Made by a program: the position numbers and the translations under genes
The notes under the pieces: model-generated
What the model saw: only the letters and a program-made list of their open reading frames with translations
Databases searched by the model: none
What the model was told of the DNA's origin: nothing
Assembly: GCA_910574285.1 (NCBI GenBank)
Contig: CAJTAL010000013.1
Span: 1-64,000 of the forward strand
DNA from: Lachnospiraceae bacterium
GTDB taxonomy: Bacteria > Bacillota > Clostridia > Lachnospirales > Lachnospiraceae
Direction of reading: 5' to 3'
Length of the DNA: 64,000 bases
Shown here: positions 40,276-49,486 of the stretch, piece by piece
How positions within the stretch are numbered: the stretch's first letter is position 1
Layout: each line of letters begins with the position of its first letter

Positions 40276-41766
40276 TTATAATGTGTCTATAAACTTCATA
40301 AATGCTTTCCGGCCTTCTTCCGTGCATTTATACACACCTGCATCCTCCAGAACGTGCGTAAACGTAATCCCAATCTCCTTTTTCAGGATATCCATCACAT
40401 TCTCCCTGGTAATGCTGCCGTACTTCGGCAGGAATTCCTGTACCCACTGCGCATGTTTTTCAATCTTCTCACAGCTCTTGACATCTTTTCCTTCCACCAA
40501 ATAATCAGCAAGTATCTCCATCTCTTCCTTCAGTCTGGCCGGAAGAACCGCAAGCCCCATAACCTCGATCAGACCGATATTTTCTTTCTTGATATTATGA
40601 TACTGCGCGTGCGGATGGTAGACGCCCAGCGGGTGTTCTTCCGTCGTAATATTATTTCTCAGCGTCAGATCCAGCTCATAGGTATCTCCCACTTTTCTTG
40701 CGATAGGTGTGATCGTATTGTGGGGTTCTCCGTCCGTCTCGGCAAAGATAAATGCCTCTTCGTCCGTATAACCTCTCCACACACCAAGTACATGATCCGC
40801 CAGCTCGATCAGACGTTTCTCGTCTTTGCTTCTGATACGAAGGACAGAAAGAGGCCATTTTACAATCCCTGCCTCTACATCTTCATATCCCGGAATGCTT
40901 ACAGACTTTTCGATGGGAGCCTTCGCCATGGCAAAGGTATAATTTCCGCCCTGGAAATGATCATGGCTCAAGATGGAACCGCCTACGATCGGAAGGTCTG
41001 CATTGGAGCCCAGGAAATAATGCGGGAACAGCTTAATAAAATCAAATAATTTAATGAATGCCGCCTTCTCTATCTTCATCGGCACATGCTGTCCGTTGAA
41101 CACGATACAGTGCTCGTTATAATACACATACGGAGAGTACTGGAATCCCCATTTGCTGTCATTGACCGTGATCGGAATAATCCTGTGATTCTCTCTTGCA
41201 GGATGGTTCAGACGTCCGGCATAACCTTCGTTCTCCATACAGAGCAGACATTTCGGATAACTGCTTGCTTTCGCGTTTCTTGCCGCCGCGATCGCTTTCG
41301 GATCTTTCTCCGGTTTGGACAAATTGATGGTAATATCGATCTCGCCGTACGGGGAATCTACCTTCCACTTCATATCCTTCTTAACCCGGTAACGGCGGAT
41401 ATAATCGCTGTCCTGGCTGAATTTATAATAATAGTCCGTTGCCTCTTTCGGAGAAACCGCGTATTTTTTCTCAAATGTCTCCTGTACCTGTGCCGGCCTT
41501 GGAACCAGACAGTTCATCAGTTTCGTATCAAATAAATCTCTGTAACCGATACTGTCTTCGATAATACCGCGTTTTACGGCTTCATCCAGCAGATCCTTCA
41601 ATACAGATTCCAGCTCGATCGCATCCGTATCAATCTCCACATCTTCATAGTCGTCCTCATGGAACATCTCCAACAGGAGGTTTGTTGTATAGATTCTCTC
41701 TGTCTCCGGAACAAGCCCGGTCTGAATACCATACTCCACCAGTTTTTTAATATTCTCGCTTAACAT
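40276..41766 (-). CDS. galT: UDP-glucose--hexose-1-phosphate uridylyltransferase, class II
   Basis: A 496-residue Leloir-pathway enzyme that exchanges UMP between UDP-glucose and galactose-1-phosphate. It is the Firmicute class II form, longer than the 350-residue class I enzyme. Features include CLVPRPAQVQETFEKKY, PKCLLCMENEGYAGRLNHPAR, and ILSHDHFQGGNYTFAMAKAP, with the HDHFQGG active-site region in place of the class I HPH. The ribosome site GGAGGAGAGAAG precedes ATG at 41766. It follows galK on the same strand by 92 bases, so the two are probably co-transcribed. Confidence 0.95.
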   Translation of the reverse strand: MLSENIKKLVEYGIQTGLVPETERIYTTNLLLEMFHEDDYEDVEIDTDAIELESVLKDLLDEAVKRGIIEDSIGYRDLFDTKLMNCLVPRPAQVQETFEKKYAVSPKEATDYYYKFSQDSDYIRRYRVKKDMKWKVDSPYGEIDITINLSKPEKDPKAIAAARNAKASSYPKCLLCMENEGYAGRLNHPARENHRIIPITVNDSKWGFQYSPYVYYNEHCIVFNGQHVPMKIEKAAFIKLFDFIKLFPHYFLGSNADLPIVGGSILSHDHFQGGNYTFAMAKAPIEKSVSIPGYEDVEAGIVKWPLSVLRIRSKDEKRLIELADHVLGVWRGYTDEEAFIFAETDGEPHNTITPIARKVGDTYELDLTLRNNITTEEHPLGVYHPHAQYHNIKKENIGLIEVMGLAVLPARLKEEMEILADYLVEGKDVKSCEKIEKHAQWVQEFLPKYGSITRENVMDILKKEIGITFTHVLEDAGVYKCTEEGRKAFMKFIDTL

Positions 41767-41858
41767 CTTCTCTCCTCCATCCTATACCTATACATTCCTA
41801 TCTCTGCAGCCATACAGCAGTACAAACTATTCTATTACATTGAATATACCGGATCAGC

Positions 41859-43025
41859 TTAAATAATGCCTGCGCCGTCGCCGATATCTACCACATAGAA
41901 TTCTGCTTCATGCCCGACCTTTTCCTGATAGGTTTTCCCGATCTCGCTGATAAATTGATCCACCGCATCATTCTTCACGATGCTGACCGTACAGCCACCG
42001 AAACCGCCGCCTGTAATTCGCGAACCGATCACCCCCGGCATCGCCTGCGCCAGATCTACCAGGATATCAATCTCCTCGCAGGATACCTCATAATCATATC
42101 TTAAAGATTCATGGGATGCGTTCATAAGCCTGCCAAAAAGTTCCACATCCTGATTTTTCAAAGCCTCCACCGCACGGACTGCCCTCTGGTTCTCATATAC
42201 GGCATGCTTCGCACGTTTCTGTCTCACCGCATCCTTAATCGCATCCTTATGAGCCTCATATTCCTCTTCCGTCAGCTCGCCCAGAGACTTGATATCCGTA
42301 ACTGTCTGCAGCTCCTTTAACGCAGTCTCACATTCTGTTCTTCTGTCATTATAAGCAGAATCTACCAGACTATGCTTTACCTTACTGTTCGTGATTACAA
42401 TCTTCGCATCCTTTAAGATTACCGGCGCATACTCGTAGTGCAGTGTATTGGTATCCAGGAAGATCGCATGATCTTTCTTTCCCATAGCGCTGGCAAACTG
42501 ATCCATAATCCCACAGTTACAGCCATTGAAGTTATTCTCCGAATCCTGCCCGATCAGTGCGATATCCACCATCGAGACATCGAATCCAAATGTATCCTTC
42601 AGGATCACTCCTGTCAGAACCTCCAGTGACGCAGAAGAAGAAAGGCCGGAACCATTCGGGATATTTCCATAGATCAGGATATCCAGACCATGCGTAAGCT
42701 TGTATCCTCTCTTCTCAAACGCCCACATTACACCCTTCGGATAATTCGTCCAGTTTGCTTTCGGATCCGGAACCAACTCGTCCAGACTGGTCTCGATAAC
42801 GCCCAGCTTTTCAAAATTCGCAGAATAGAAGCGGAGCTTTCTGTCCTCTCTGTTTCTTACAATTCCATAGGTTCCGAGTGTCAGCGCGCATGGAAATACA
42901 TGGCCGCCGTTATAATCTGTGTGTTCTCCGATCAGATTCACACGCCCCGGAGCAAAGTAAGAACGGATCTCCCCCTCTCCCTTGAACAGTTCCTGAAACT
43001 GCTGAATCAATCTTTCCTTCATCAT
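41859..43025 (-). CDS. galK: galactokinase
   Basis: A 388-residue GHMP kinase that phosphorylates galactose. Motif 1 is FAPGRVNLIGEHTDYNGGHV (galactose binding), motif 2 is IPNGSGLSSSASLEVLTG (ATP loop), the catalytic Asp lies in CGIMDQFASAMG, and motif 3 is RITGGGFGGCTVSIV. Length and order are typical. It is the first gene of the galKT pair and is divergent from an AraC regulator starting 82 bases away; the shared gap (43026-43106) should contain both promoters and the operator. Confidence 0.97.
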   Translation of the reverse strand: MMKERLIQQFQELFKGEGEIRSYFAPGRVNLIGEHTDYNGGHVFPCALTLGTYGIVRNREDRKLRFYSANFEKLGVIETSLDELVPDPKANWTNYPKGVMWAFEKRGYKLTHGLDILIYGNIPNGSGLSSSASLEVLTGVILKDTFGFDVSMVDIALIGQDSENNFNGCNCGIMDQFASAMGKKDHAIFLDTNTLHYEYAPVILKDAKIVITNSKVKHSLVDSAYNDRRTECETALKELQTVTDIKSLGELTEEEYEAHKDAIKDAVRQKRAKHAVYENQRAVRAVEALKNQDVELFGRLMNASHESLRYDYEVSCEEIDILVDLAQAMPGVIGSRITGGGFGGCTVSIVKNDAVDQFISEIGKTYQEKVGHEAEFYVVDIGDGAGII

Positions 43026-43106
43026 TTTAGTCCTCCATTCATTTACGTTGTATATTTATATTATTCTTGCATATTTACTCTGCTTATTTTATGATTATAA
43101 TGAGAT

Positions 43107-44063
43107 TTGGAATCTCATACAATAAGAATATTTGATAATATTATAAGGATATTGAGGAATTGGAGACATACTATGAAGCTTAAGACCGAAAAAGACCATA
43201 AGGAGATTAAAAAGCACGGGAATTATGAATTTCCCGTCCATATCAGCCTCGAAAGGATACAAGCCTACGAACAGCATTCCTTCCCCTGGCACTGGCATCC
43301 GGAGATCGAACTTACCTGGATCATGTCCGGACAGATCGAATATTTTGTAAATGATAAGAAATATCTTCTGACGGAAGGCGAGGGACTTTTCTGCAACGGA
43401 AATACCCTTCACTCCGGCTATATGAAAGACGGACAGGACTGTAATTATCTCTCCGTCACTTTTCATCCGCGGTTCATCTACGGATATGAGAACAGCCTGC
43501 TTCAGACAAAATATGTGGACTTTATCACCACAAATGAGAGCTGGCATTCTCTGAAACTTGAGAAAGACATAGACTGGCACCAGACGATCATCCGGCAGAT
43601 TCAGAATATCTATCAGATATCACAGGCTTCTTCACCAGACTATGAACTGCAGATACATCTCATCTTAACGGAGATCTGGCTGAGTCTTTACCGATATTAC
43701 ATCTCCCTTCCGGTTAACGCGCACCACCCCCAGAAGCATCTGTCACGATTGAAAGATATTCTTTTCTATTTACAAGAACACTATGCCCAGGAGCTTACTT
43801 TAGACGAGATTGCAGACCATGTGAATATCTGCAAGAGCGAATGCTGCAGATTCTTTAAGAAATATATGAAAATGACAATTTTTGAATACATCCTGTTCCT
43901 GCGGATCCAGAACAGCCTTCCGCTTCTTCGGGAAGGAGAAAGCATCACAAAGATCGCAAGCATGACAGGCTTCTCCACATCGGCTTATTATGGACAGATC
44001 TTCAAACGGTATATGGGATGCTCGCCGAGTCAGTACCGTAAAGAACATATGGAAGAAACATAA
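43107..44063 (+). CDS. AraC-family regulator, probable galactose-gene activator
   Basis: A 318-residue protein with an N-terminal cupin (FPWHWHPEIELTWIMSGQIE, then YLLTEGEGLFCNGNTLHSGY) and a C-terminal double helix-turn-helix (LTLDEIADHVNICKSECCRF and SITKIASMTGFSTSAYYGQI, ending GCSPSQYRKEH). The divergent position next to galK suggests that it senses galactose or a derivative and controls galKT; this is inference. An internal ATG at 43173 (MKLKTEKDHKE) is an alternative start, with AGGA-type sequence some distance upstream. Confidence 0.93.
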   Translation: MESHTIRIFDNIIRILRNWRHTMKLKTEKDHKEIKKHGNYEFPVHISLERIQAYEQHSFPWHWHPEIELTWIMSGQIEYFVNDKKYLLTEGEGLFCNGNTLHSGYMKDGQDCNYLSVTFHPRFIYGYENSLLQTKYVDFITTNESWHSLKLEKDIDWHQTIIRQIQNIYQISQASSPDYELQIHLILTEIWLSLYRYYISLPVNAHHPQKHLSRLKDILFYLQEHYAQELTLDEIADHVNICKSECCRFFKKYMKMTIFEYILFLRIQNSLPLLREGESITKIASMTGFSTSAYYGQIFKRYMGCSPSQYRKEHMEET

Positions 44064-44136
44064 GTACAAGACAGCAATGACCGCCAGATCCTGCTGTCCT
44101 GTATCTTCATTCATTATAGCGTATAGCCGGATTCTT

Positions 44137-44817
44137 TTATGATCCGGACGGCATATAAGGTCTCAGTACCCCTGCCACATTACTGATCGGCATCGTCTGA
44201 AGCCATACTTTCCCCGGTCCGCTGATTACCGTATTAAAGAATCCTTCGCCGCCGAACAGCATATTCTTAACTCCCGGCACGCTCTTGATCTCCATCTGGC
44301 ATGTAGCCGTCATTGCCGCAAGATGCCCTGTATCCACGACAATCTGCTGTCCCGGCTGCAGCTCATACTCTACCACATGTCCGTCAAACTCCGCAAATAC
44401 CGTCCCGCAGCCGCTGATCTTCTGCATGATAAATCCCTCGCCGCCAAACAAGCCGGAGCTGACCTTCTTATTAAAGAATACAGACAATTCCACCCCTGCT
44501 TCTCCTGCCAGGAACGCGCTTTTCTGGAAGATCATCTCCTGTCCCGGCGCAATCTCGTATGCTCTGATTGACCCCGGGAAACTGGATGCAAACGCAATCA
44601 TCCCATTGCCGCCCTGAGCAGTATAGATGTTCTGGAACATCTTCTCACCGGAGAACATCCTTCCGAACGCCTTTCCGATACCTCCGTTTGTCGTCGTCTC
44701 CATCAACATATTCGGCGACATCCACGACATGCCTCCGCCTTCCGTAATCATCTTCTCTCCGCCCTCTAACTGGCAGATTACAACCGGGAGCGTCTCTCCC
44801 AAAATCTCATAACGCAT
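44137..44817 (-). CDS. AIM24 / TIGR00266-type protein
   Basis: A 226-residue protein of a widespread beta-strand-rich family (AIM24-like) without known biochemistry. The start at 44817 (MRYEILGETLPVVICQLEGG) follows AAAGAGGTGTAATT and is preferred to an upstream ATG at 44883 inside the transporter gene. Repeated glycine-rich motifs GGEGFIMQKISGCGTVFAEF and FGGEGFFNTVISGPGKVWLQ, about 65 residues apart, are diagnostic. It follows the transporter gene closely on the same strand and may simply share its transcript. Confidence 0.9.
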   Translation of the reverse strand: MRYEILGETLPVVICQLEGGEKMITEGGGMSWMSPNMLMETTTNGGIGKAFGRMFSGEKMFQNIYTAQGGNGMIAFASSFPGSIRAYEIAPGQEMIFQKSAFLAGEAGVELSVFFNKKVSSGLFGGEGFIMQKISGCGTVFAEFDGHVVEYELQPGQQIVVDTGHLAAMTATCQMEIKSVPGVKNMLFGGEGFFNTVISGPGKVWLQTMPISNVAGVLRPYMPSGS

Positions 44818-44848
44818 AATTACACCTCTTTCTTCTTGTAATATATAA

Positions 44849-46318
44849 TCATCTGTTTTGCTTCTTGCCGGATATCCCTGCACAAAACAGCACGAATCCC
44901 AGAAACAACACTGCCGCCGTCATCCATCCCACAAGCGCTGCCGTGCCCTGTCCGGCGAACTTGTCGTAATATCCCTTCAGATAGATGACAATGATGATCA
45001 GAGGAAGGACATAAAATACATATCCTTTCAGTCCCCGCGGAAACCGGATCCCTTCTCCTGCATTTGCTTCATTAAGGAAATTCTCCCATCCCCAGCCGTT
45101 TTTCCTGGTACAGAACAACACATACCCCAGGCTTCCAAGAGGAAGCAGGTTATTAGATACAATAAAGTCCTCCAGATCCATGATATTCGTTCCGGCGCCC
45201 AATGGTTCGAAACCTGCCAGAACATTAAATCCCAGAACACAGGGAATGCTCAGCACACTGACCATGACCACATTCATTAACACACTCTTGCTTCTGCTCC
45301 AGCCTAACAGGTCAATAGAAAACGAGATAATATTCTCGAATACGGCCACGATCGTCGTAAACGCCGCAAATGTCAGGAACAAAAAGAATAACGCTCCCCA
45401 CATCCTCCCTCCCGGCATCTGGGCAAATATATTCGGTATCGTGATGAAGATCAGGCTCGGGCCTGCTCCCGGTTCAATTCCAAACGCAAAGCAGGACGGT
45501 ATAATGATAAATCCCGCCATAAGCGCCACAAACGTATCCAACGCCGTAATACTAACCGCCTCTCCGGTAAGGCTCCGCTCCCTTCCGATATAACTGCCGA
45601 AAATCAGCATCGCGCCGATTCCGATAGATAGCGTGAAGAATGCCTGGCTCATCGCTCCAAATATAACATTGCCGATCCCGATCTCCTTCATTCCTGCAAA
45701 ATCAGGCACCAGGTAGAACTTAATCCCCTCTCCCGCTCCCTCAAGATACATAGAGTGAACGGCCAACACTACCATGATTAGCAGTAAAGCTGACATCATG
45801 ATCTTGGATACACGCTCAATCCCTTTTTGAATCCCGAAGTAACAGACGGCAAATCCCACGATACAGATTAAGACTGTCCAGAATGTCATAACAGGCACAT
45901 TCCCCAGCATATCCGCGAATCCTGCAGCTACCGCCTCGGACGTCGCTGCCTCGAACTCGCCTGTAATGCTGCGGTAACAGTAATACATCATCCAGCCGCC
46001 CACCGTCGTATAGAACATCATGAGCATATAGCATCCCACCACGCCGATCCATTTGGTCACATGCCAGCGGGTACCGGCAGGTTCCAACTTCTCAAAACCT
46101 GCCGCCACGCTTAAGCGGCTTCCTCTTCCTACCGCAAATTCGCAGATCATAACCGGTATTCCAAGAATCAGAAGAAATATCAGGTAGATGAGGATAAACG
46201 CCGCTCCTCCAAACTCCCCGCACATATAGGGAAATTTCCATACGTTTCCAATTCCGATCGCACATCCGGCCGATACCAGGATAAATCCCAGCCGCGACCC
46301 AAACTTTTCTCTTTTCAC
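44849..46318 (-). CDS. sodium-dependent (NSS/SNF family) amino-acid transporter
   Basis: A 489-residue membrane protein with about 11-12 hydrophobic segments. TM1 carries the sodium- and substrate-binding signature FILVSAGCAIGIGNVWKFPY. TM6 has SQAFFTLSIGIGAMLIFGSY and TM8 has LFFLFLTFAAFTTIVAVFEN, as in LeuT/TnaT-type proteins. It lies 6 bases after the oxidoreductase beta subunit on the same strand. That context suggests it imports the amino acid whose 2-oxo acid is oxidised by the enzyme, but the substrate is not readable from sequence. Confidence 0.94.
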   Translation of the reverse strand: MKREKFGSRLGFILVSAGCAIGIGNVWKFPYMCGEFGGAAFILIYLIFLLILGIPVMICEFAVGRGSRLSVAAGFEKLEPAGTRWHVTKWIGVVGCYMLMMFYTTVGGWMMYYCYRSITGEFEAATSEAVAAGFADMLGNVPVMTFWTVLICIVGFAVCYFGIQKGIERVSKIMMSALLLIMVVLAVHSMYLEGAGEGIKFYLVPDFAGMKEIGIGNVIFGAMSQAFFTLSIGIGAMLIFGSYIGRERSLTGEAVSITALDTFVALMAGFIIIPSCFAFGIEPGAGPSLIFITIPNIFAQMPGGRMWGALFFLFLTFAAFTTIVAVFENIISFSIDLLGWSRSKSVLMNVVMVSVLSIPCVLGFNVLAGFEPLGAGTNIMDLEDFIVSNNLLPLGSLGYVLFCTRKNGWGWENFLNEANAGEGIRFPRGLKGYVFYVLPLIIIVIYLKGYYDKFAGQGTAALVGWMTAAVLFLGFVLFCAGISGKKQNR

Positions 46319-46324
46319 CTTACT

Positions 46325-47260
46325 CTATCCTCTGGAACATCTGAACTTAAGCTCTTCCCATCTACGGTCAACTTCCTTCTGGAATTCTTCGATCAGATCT
46401 TCGTTTCCTTTCTTGAATAAATGTTTGAAACGTCCCTGTGGTTTTAAGAAATCTTCGATGGGGAGTTTCTTTTTCGGCTCATAATTCAGAATCCACTTGC
46501 CGTCCACTACTTCGAACAACGGCCAATAACAGGTCTCTACCCCCAGCTTACAGATCTCCATAATATCCGGCGTGTTATATCTCCATCCTCTCGGACACGG
46601 AGCCATAATATTCAGGAAAGCCGCCCCCGGAGTATAAATCGCCTTTTCAGATTTTACATGCAGATCCTTGAAATTTCCGATAAACGTCGTCTGTGCCACA
46701 TAAGGGATATCGTGTGCTGCAATGATTGCCGCAAGATCCTTACGGTTCTGCGGTTTCCCGTTACTCTTGCTTCCTACGGGCGTCGTCGTCGTATCAGCGT
46801 ACATCGGCGTTGCCGACGAACGCTGAATCCCGGTATTCATATATGCTCCGTTGTCATAGCAGACATAGACCATATCCGTGTTACGCTCCATCGCGCCGGA
46901 CAACGACTGGAAACCGATATCATAAGTACCTCCGTCTCCGCCGAATGTGATAAACTTATATGTCGCGTCTAATTTCCCCTTTTTCTTAAGCGCTTTGTAT
47001 GCACCTTCCACACCGCTCAAAGTAGCGCCTGCGTTCTCGAACGCATTGTGGATATAACTGTCTTCCCATGCCGTATACGGGTATGTGAATGTCGACACCT
47101 CCAGGCATCCTGTAGCATTGCCGATCACCGCCTTATCCCCCTCATGGAGACCGCGCAGTACGTTCCTTACCGCGATTGTCCCGCCACAGCCGGCGCACAT
47201 TCTATGACCCGGCGCCAGACGTTCCGGCTTGCTCATCGTCTCTTTGAAATTATAACTCAT
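46325..47260 (-). CDS. 2-oxoacid:ferredoxin oxidoreductase, beta subunit
   Basis: A 311-residue thiamine-diphosphate subunit. Cluster-ligating cysteines occur in GHRMCAGCGGTIAVRNVLRG and later CPRG and CYWPLF. The TPP-binding region is GGDGGTYDIGFQSLSGAMER followed by YDNGAYMNTGIQRS. The four-gene order gamma-delta-alpha-beta is that of archaeal and Thermotoga pyruvate or 2-oxoisovalerate oxidoreductases. Which oxo-acid is used (pyruvate, branched-chain or aryl) cannot be decided from sequence alone; the adjoining amino-acid transporter favours an amino-acid-derived one. Confidence 0.92.
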   Translation of the reverse strand: MSYNFKETMSKPERLAPGHRMCAGCGGTIAVRNVLRGLHEGDKAVIGNATGCLEVSTFTYPYTAWEDSYIHNAFENAGATLSGVEGAYKALKKKGKLDATYKFITFGGDGGTYDIGFQSLSGAMERNTDMVYVCYDNGAYMNTGIQRSSATPMYADTTTTPVGSKSNGKPQNRKDLAAIIAAHDIPYVAQTTFIGNFKDLHVKSEKAIYTPGAAFLNIMAPCPRGWRYNTPDIMEICKLGVETCYWPLFEVVDGKWILNYEPKKKLPIEDFLKPQGRFKHLFKKGNEDLIEEFQKEVDRRWEELKFRCSRG

Positions 47261-47272
47261 CTTTTGTCCCCC

Positions 47273-48454
47273 CTATTCTCTGATTCCAAGATAGCGATAG
47301 GTCTCTCCTGCATCGCCATCCTCTGCTATCTGTTTCAGGGTTGCAAACACACCTTCCATATCCTCCACACGTACGTCGCGTCCGCCGAGTCCATAGATAT
47401 AATTTATCGCCAGAGCCTGGGATCTCGCCCGATACAGAGCTGCCATCACATCCGCGCCTAACGGTCCGCCGTGATTGGTATACCCTTCCGCACGATCCAT
47501 GACGGCGACGGCTTTCACATCCTTCAGGATATCGGCAATCGCTTCTGCCGGGAACGGACGGTAGAGACGGATCTTCAAAAGACCAACCCTCTCTCCCCGG
47601 TCTCTCAGCCTGTCGATGGCGTCCTTGGTCGTCCCCGCAGCGGAACCGATCATAACCACCGCATATTCTGCGTCTTCCATGCGGTACGCCTCGAACAGAC
47701 CATACTCCCTGCCGGAAACTTCCGCAAATTCCTTCGCCACCTCCAGTACGACACGTTCCACATGTCTCATGCCTTCCGCCTGATTGCGCTTTGCTTCCAT
47801 ATAATAATCCGTAATGGAATAAGGACCGACTGCCATCGGACACTCCGGATTCAGCAGATAATCCTCCGGCTCATACTCGCCTACGAATTTCTTTACATCG
47901 GCATCCTCTAACAACTCCATATTTTCTACCGCATGGCTGGTGATAAATCCGTCCTGGCAGATCATGATGGGAAGTCTCACATCCTTGTGTTCGGAGATCC
48001 GGTACGCCTGCACCATATTATCGTAAGCCTCCTGATTATTCTCCGCGTAGATCTGAATCCAACCGGCATCCCTCGCGCCCATACTGTCAGAATGATCACA
48101 GTTAATATTAATCGGTCCTGACAGCGCACGATTCACCAGCGCCAGCGCCAGCGGCAGACGGTTGGACGCGGCTATGTACAACTCTTCCCACATGAACGCA
48201 AGTCCGCAGGAAGACGTAGCCGTGAGGCTCCTTGCTCCCGCCGCAGACGCGCCGATGGCCGCACTCATAGAACTATGCTCGCTCTCCACCGGAATAAACT
48301 CCGTATCTACCTGGCCATTTGCCACAAAAGAAGCAAAATACTGCGGAATCTCTGTAGACGGAGTGATGGGGAACGCCGGGAATACGTCCGGATTAATCTG
48401 CCTTAACGCGATCGCGATCGCCTCGTTTCCTGATAAACGGTCTCTCTTTGCCAT
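47273..48454 (-). CDS. 2-oxoacid:ferredoxin oxidoreductase, alpha subunit
   Basis: A 393-residue subunit that binds the pyrimidine end of the cofactor and substrate. Landmarks: SGNEAIAIALRQINPDVFPA, FPITPSTEIPQYFASFVANG, ESEHSSMSAAIGASAAGART-like (here ARSLTATSS), ALVNRALSGPININCDHSDS, and the C-terminal IRLYRPFPAEAIADIL. It begins 1 base after the delta subunit stop and is followed by beta after 12 bases, so the four are translated together. The enzyme yields acyl-CoA, CO2 and reduced ferredoxin in anaerobes. Confidence 0.93.
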   Translation of the reverse strand: MAKRDRLSGNEAIAIALRQINPDVFPAFPITPSTEIPQYFASFVANGQVDTEFIPVESEHSSMSAAIGASAAGARSLTATSSCGLAFMWEELYIAASNRLPLALALVNRALSGPININCDHSDSMGARDAGWIQIYAENNQEAYDNMVQAYRISEHKDVRLPIMICQDGFITSHAVENMELLEDADVKKFVGEYEPEDYLLNPECPMAVGPYSITDYYMEAKRNQAEGMRHVERVVLEVAKEFAEVSGREYGLFEAYRMEDAEYAVVMIGSAAGTTKDAIDRLRDRGERVGLLKIRLYRPFPAEAIADILKDVKAVAVMDRAEGYTNHGGPLGADVMAALYRARSQALAINYIYGLGGRDVRVEDMEGVFATLKQIAEDGDAGETYRYLGIRE

Positions 48455-48455
48455 C

Positions 48456-48758
48456 TTACTCCACCCCTTCCATCGTAATCGCCCCGAACGGGCATGACTT
48501 CACACAGATGCCGCATCCCTTGCAGTGATCATAGTCAAATTCTCCTCTTTTGCCGCCCTCCACCGGAATACAGCTATCCGGACAAACCGGCGTGCAGAGC
48601 AGACATTGCTTACATTTCTCTTCTATAAATACCGGCTTATCTGTAGACCACTCACCGGTATTGAAATCCCTTGAAGTTCCCGCTCCCGCAATCACCATGC
48701 CTTCCGTCAGATCCTTCCAGGACGCCTTGACACCTAACTTTGTAATATCTGCCGCCAT
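48456..48758 (-). CDS. 2-oxoacid:ferredoxin oxidoreductase, delta (ferredoxin-like) subunit
   Basis: A 100-residue subunit with two [4Fe-4S] motifs: CKQCLLCTPVCPDSCIPV and CKGCGICVKSCPFGAI, the usual 8-Fe ferredoxin pattern, preceded by the SWKDLTEGMVIAGAGTSRDF segment common to PorD/VorD. It passes electrons from the TPP site to soluble ferredoxin. Its start overlaps the last base of the gamma gene. Confidence 0.95.
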   Translation of the reverse strand: MAADITKLGVKASWKDLTEGMVIAGAGTSRDFNTGEWSTDKPVFIEEKCKQCLLCTPVCPDSCIPVEGGKRGEFDYDHCKGCGICVKSCPFGAITMEGVE

Positions 48759-49330
48759 TACCGCACCTCCTTAAGCGCCATCTCAAGCGCCGCCATATTA
48801 CCGTCTATCACTTCCGGCTTACTGGCGAACTTATGTGAAAACGAAGCCCGCATCTCTCTTAAGAACGTCTCTTCATCCATAATTCCCGTCACCTTCACAA
48901 TCGCGGCGAGAAGAGGTGTATTCGGAAAATATCTTCCCATGGTCGCCATGGATACCTTATGGGCGTCAATCGTATAGACCTTTCCTTCGTATCCCTTCAA
49001 GTGCGGGATGATCTCCTCCTTCGGACGTGAAGTATTGACGAGGATCGCTCCCTCTTTCTTCAATCCGCTGGTGACATCCACCGCTTCTAACAATGATTCA
49101 TCCACAACAACCACGTACTGCGGATCATAGATATTAGAATGTACGCGGATCTGAACGTCACTGATCCTGTTATACGCTGTAATCGGCGCGCCCATACGCT
49201 CCGGTCCATATTCCGGGAATCCCTGGACATATTTTCCTGTCTGGAACGCCACGTCCGCAAGCAGCAGCGCGGCGGTCTTAGCGCCCTGGCCGCCGCGGCC
49301 ATGCCATCTAATCTCTGTAAGGTTACTCAT
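48758..49330 (-). CDS. 2-oxoacid:ferredoxin oxidoreductase, gamma subunit
   Basis: A 190-residue subunit of the PorC/PorG type and the first gene of the operon. It begins with the conserved TEIRWHGRGGQGAKTAALLL motif, then GPERMGAPITAYNRIS and VVVDESLLEAVDV, forming the small Rossmann-like domain of the family. The ribosome site GAAGGAAGATG-type sequence precedes ATG at 49330. The gene order gamma-delta-alpha-beta-transporter with gaps of 0-12 bases indicates a single message. Confidence 0.94.
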   Translation of the reverse strand: MSNLTEIRWHGRGGQGAKTAALLLADVAFQTGKYVQGFPEYGPERMGAPITAYNRISDVQIRVHSNIYDPQYVVVVDESLLEAVDVTSGLKKEGAILVNTSRPKEEIIPHLKGYEGKVYTIDAHKVSMATMGRYFPNTPLLAAIVKVTGIMDEETFLREMRASFSHKFASKPEVIDGNMAALEMALKEVR

Positions 49331-49486
49331 CTTCCTTCTTCCTTTCTTCGTATTTTAAACTTTATATTCGTGTAACAATACACTGGTACATCGCAGATAC
49401 CGAGTAAGCTCTGTTTTTCTTACCCTCACTATTGTACTTGAAGATTTGCGTTCTGTCTACAATGATTTTCTTCCAAATTTATATTT

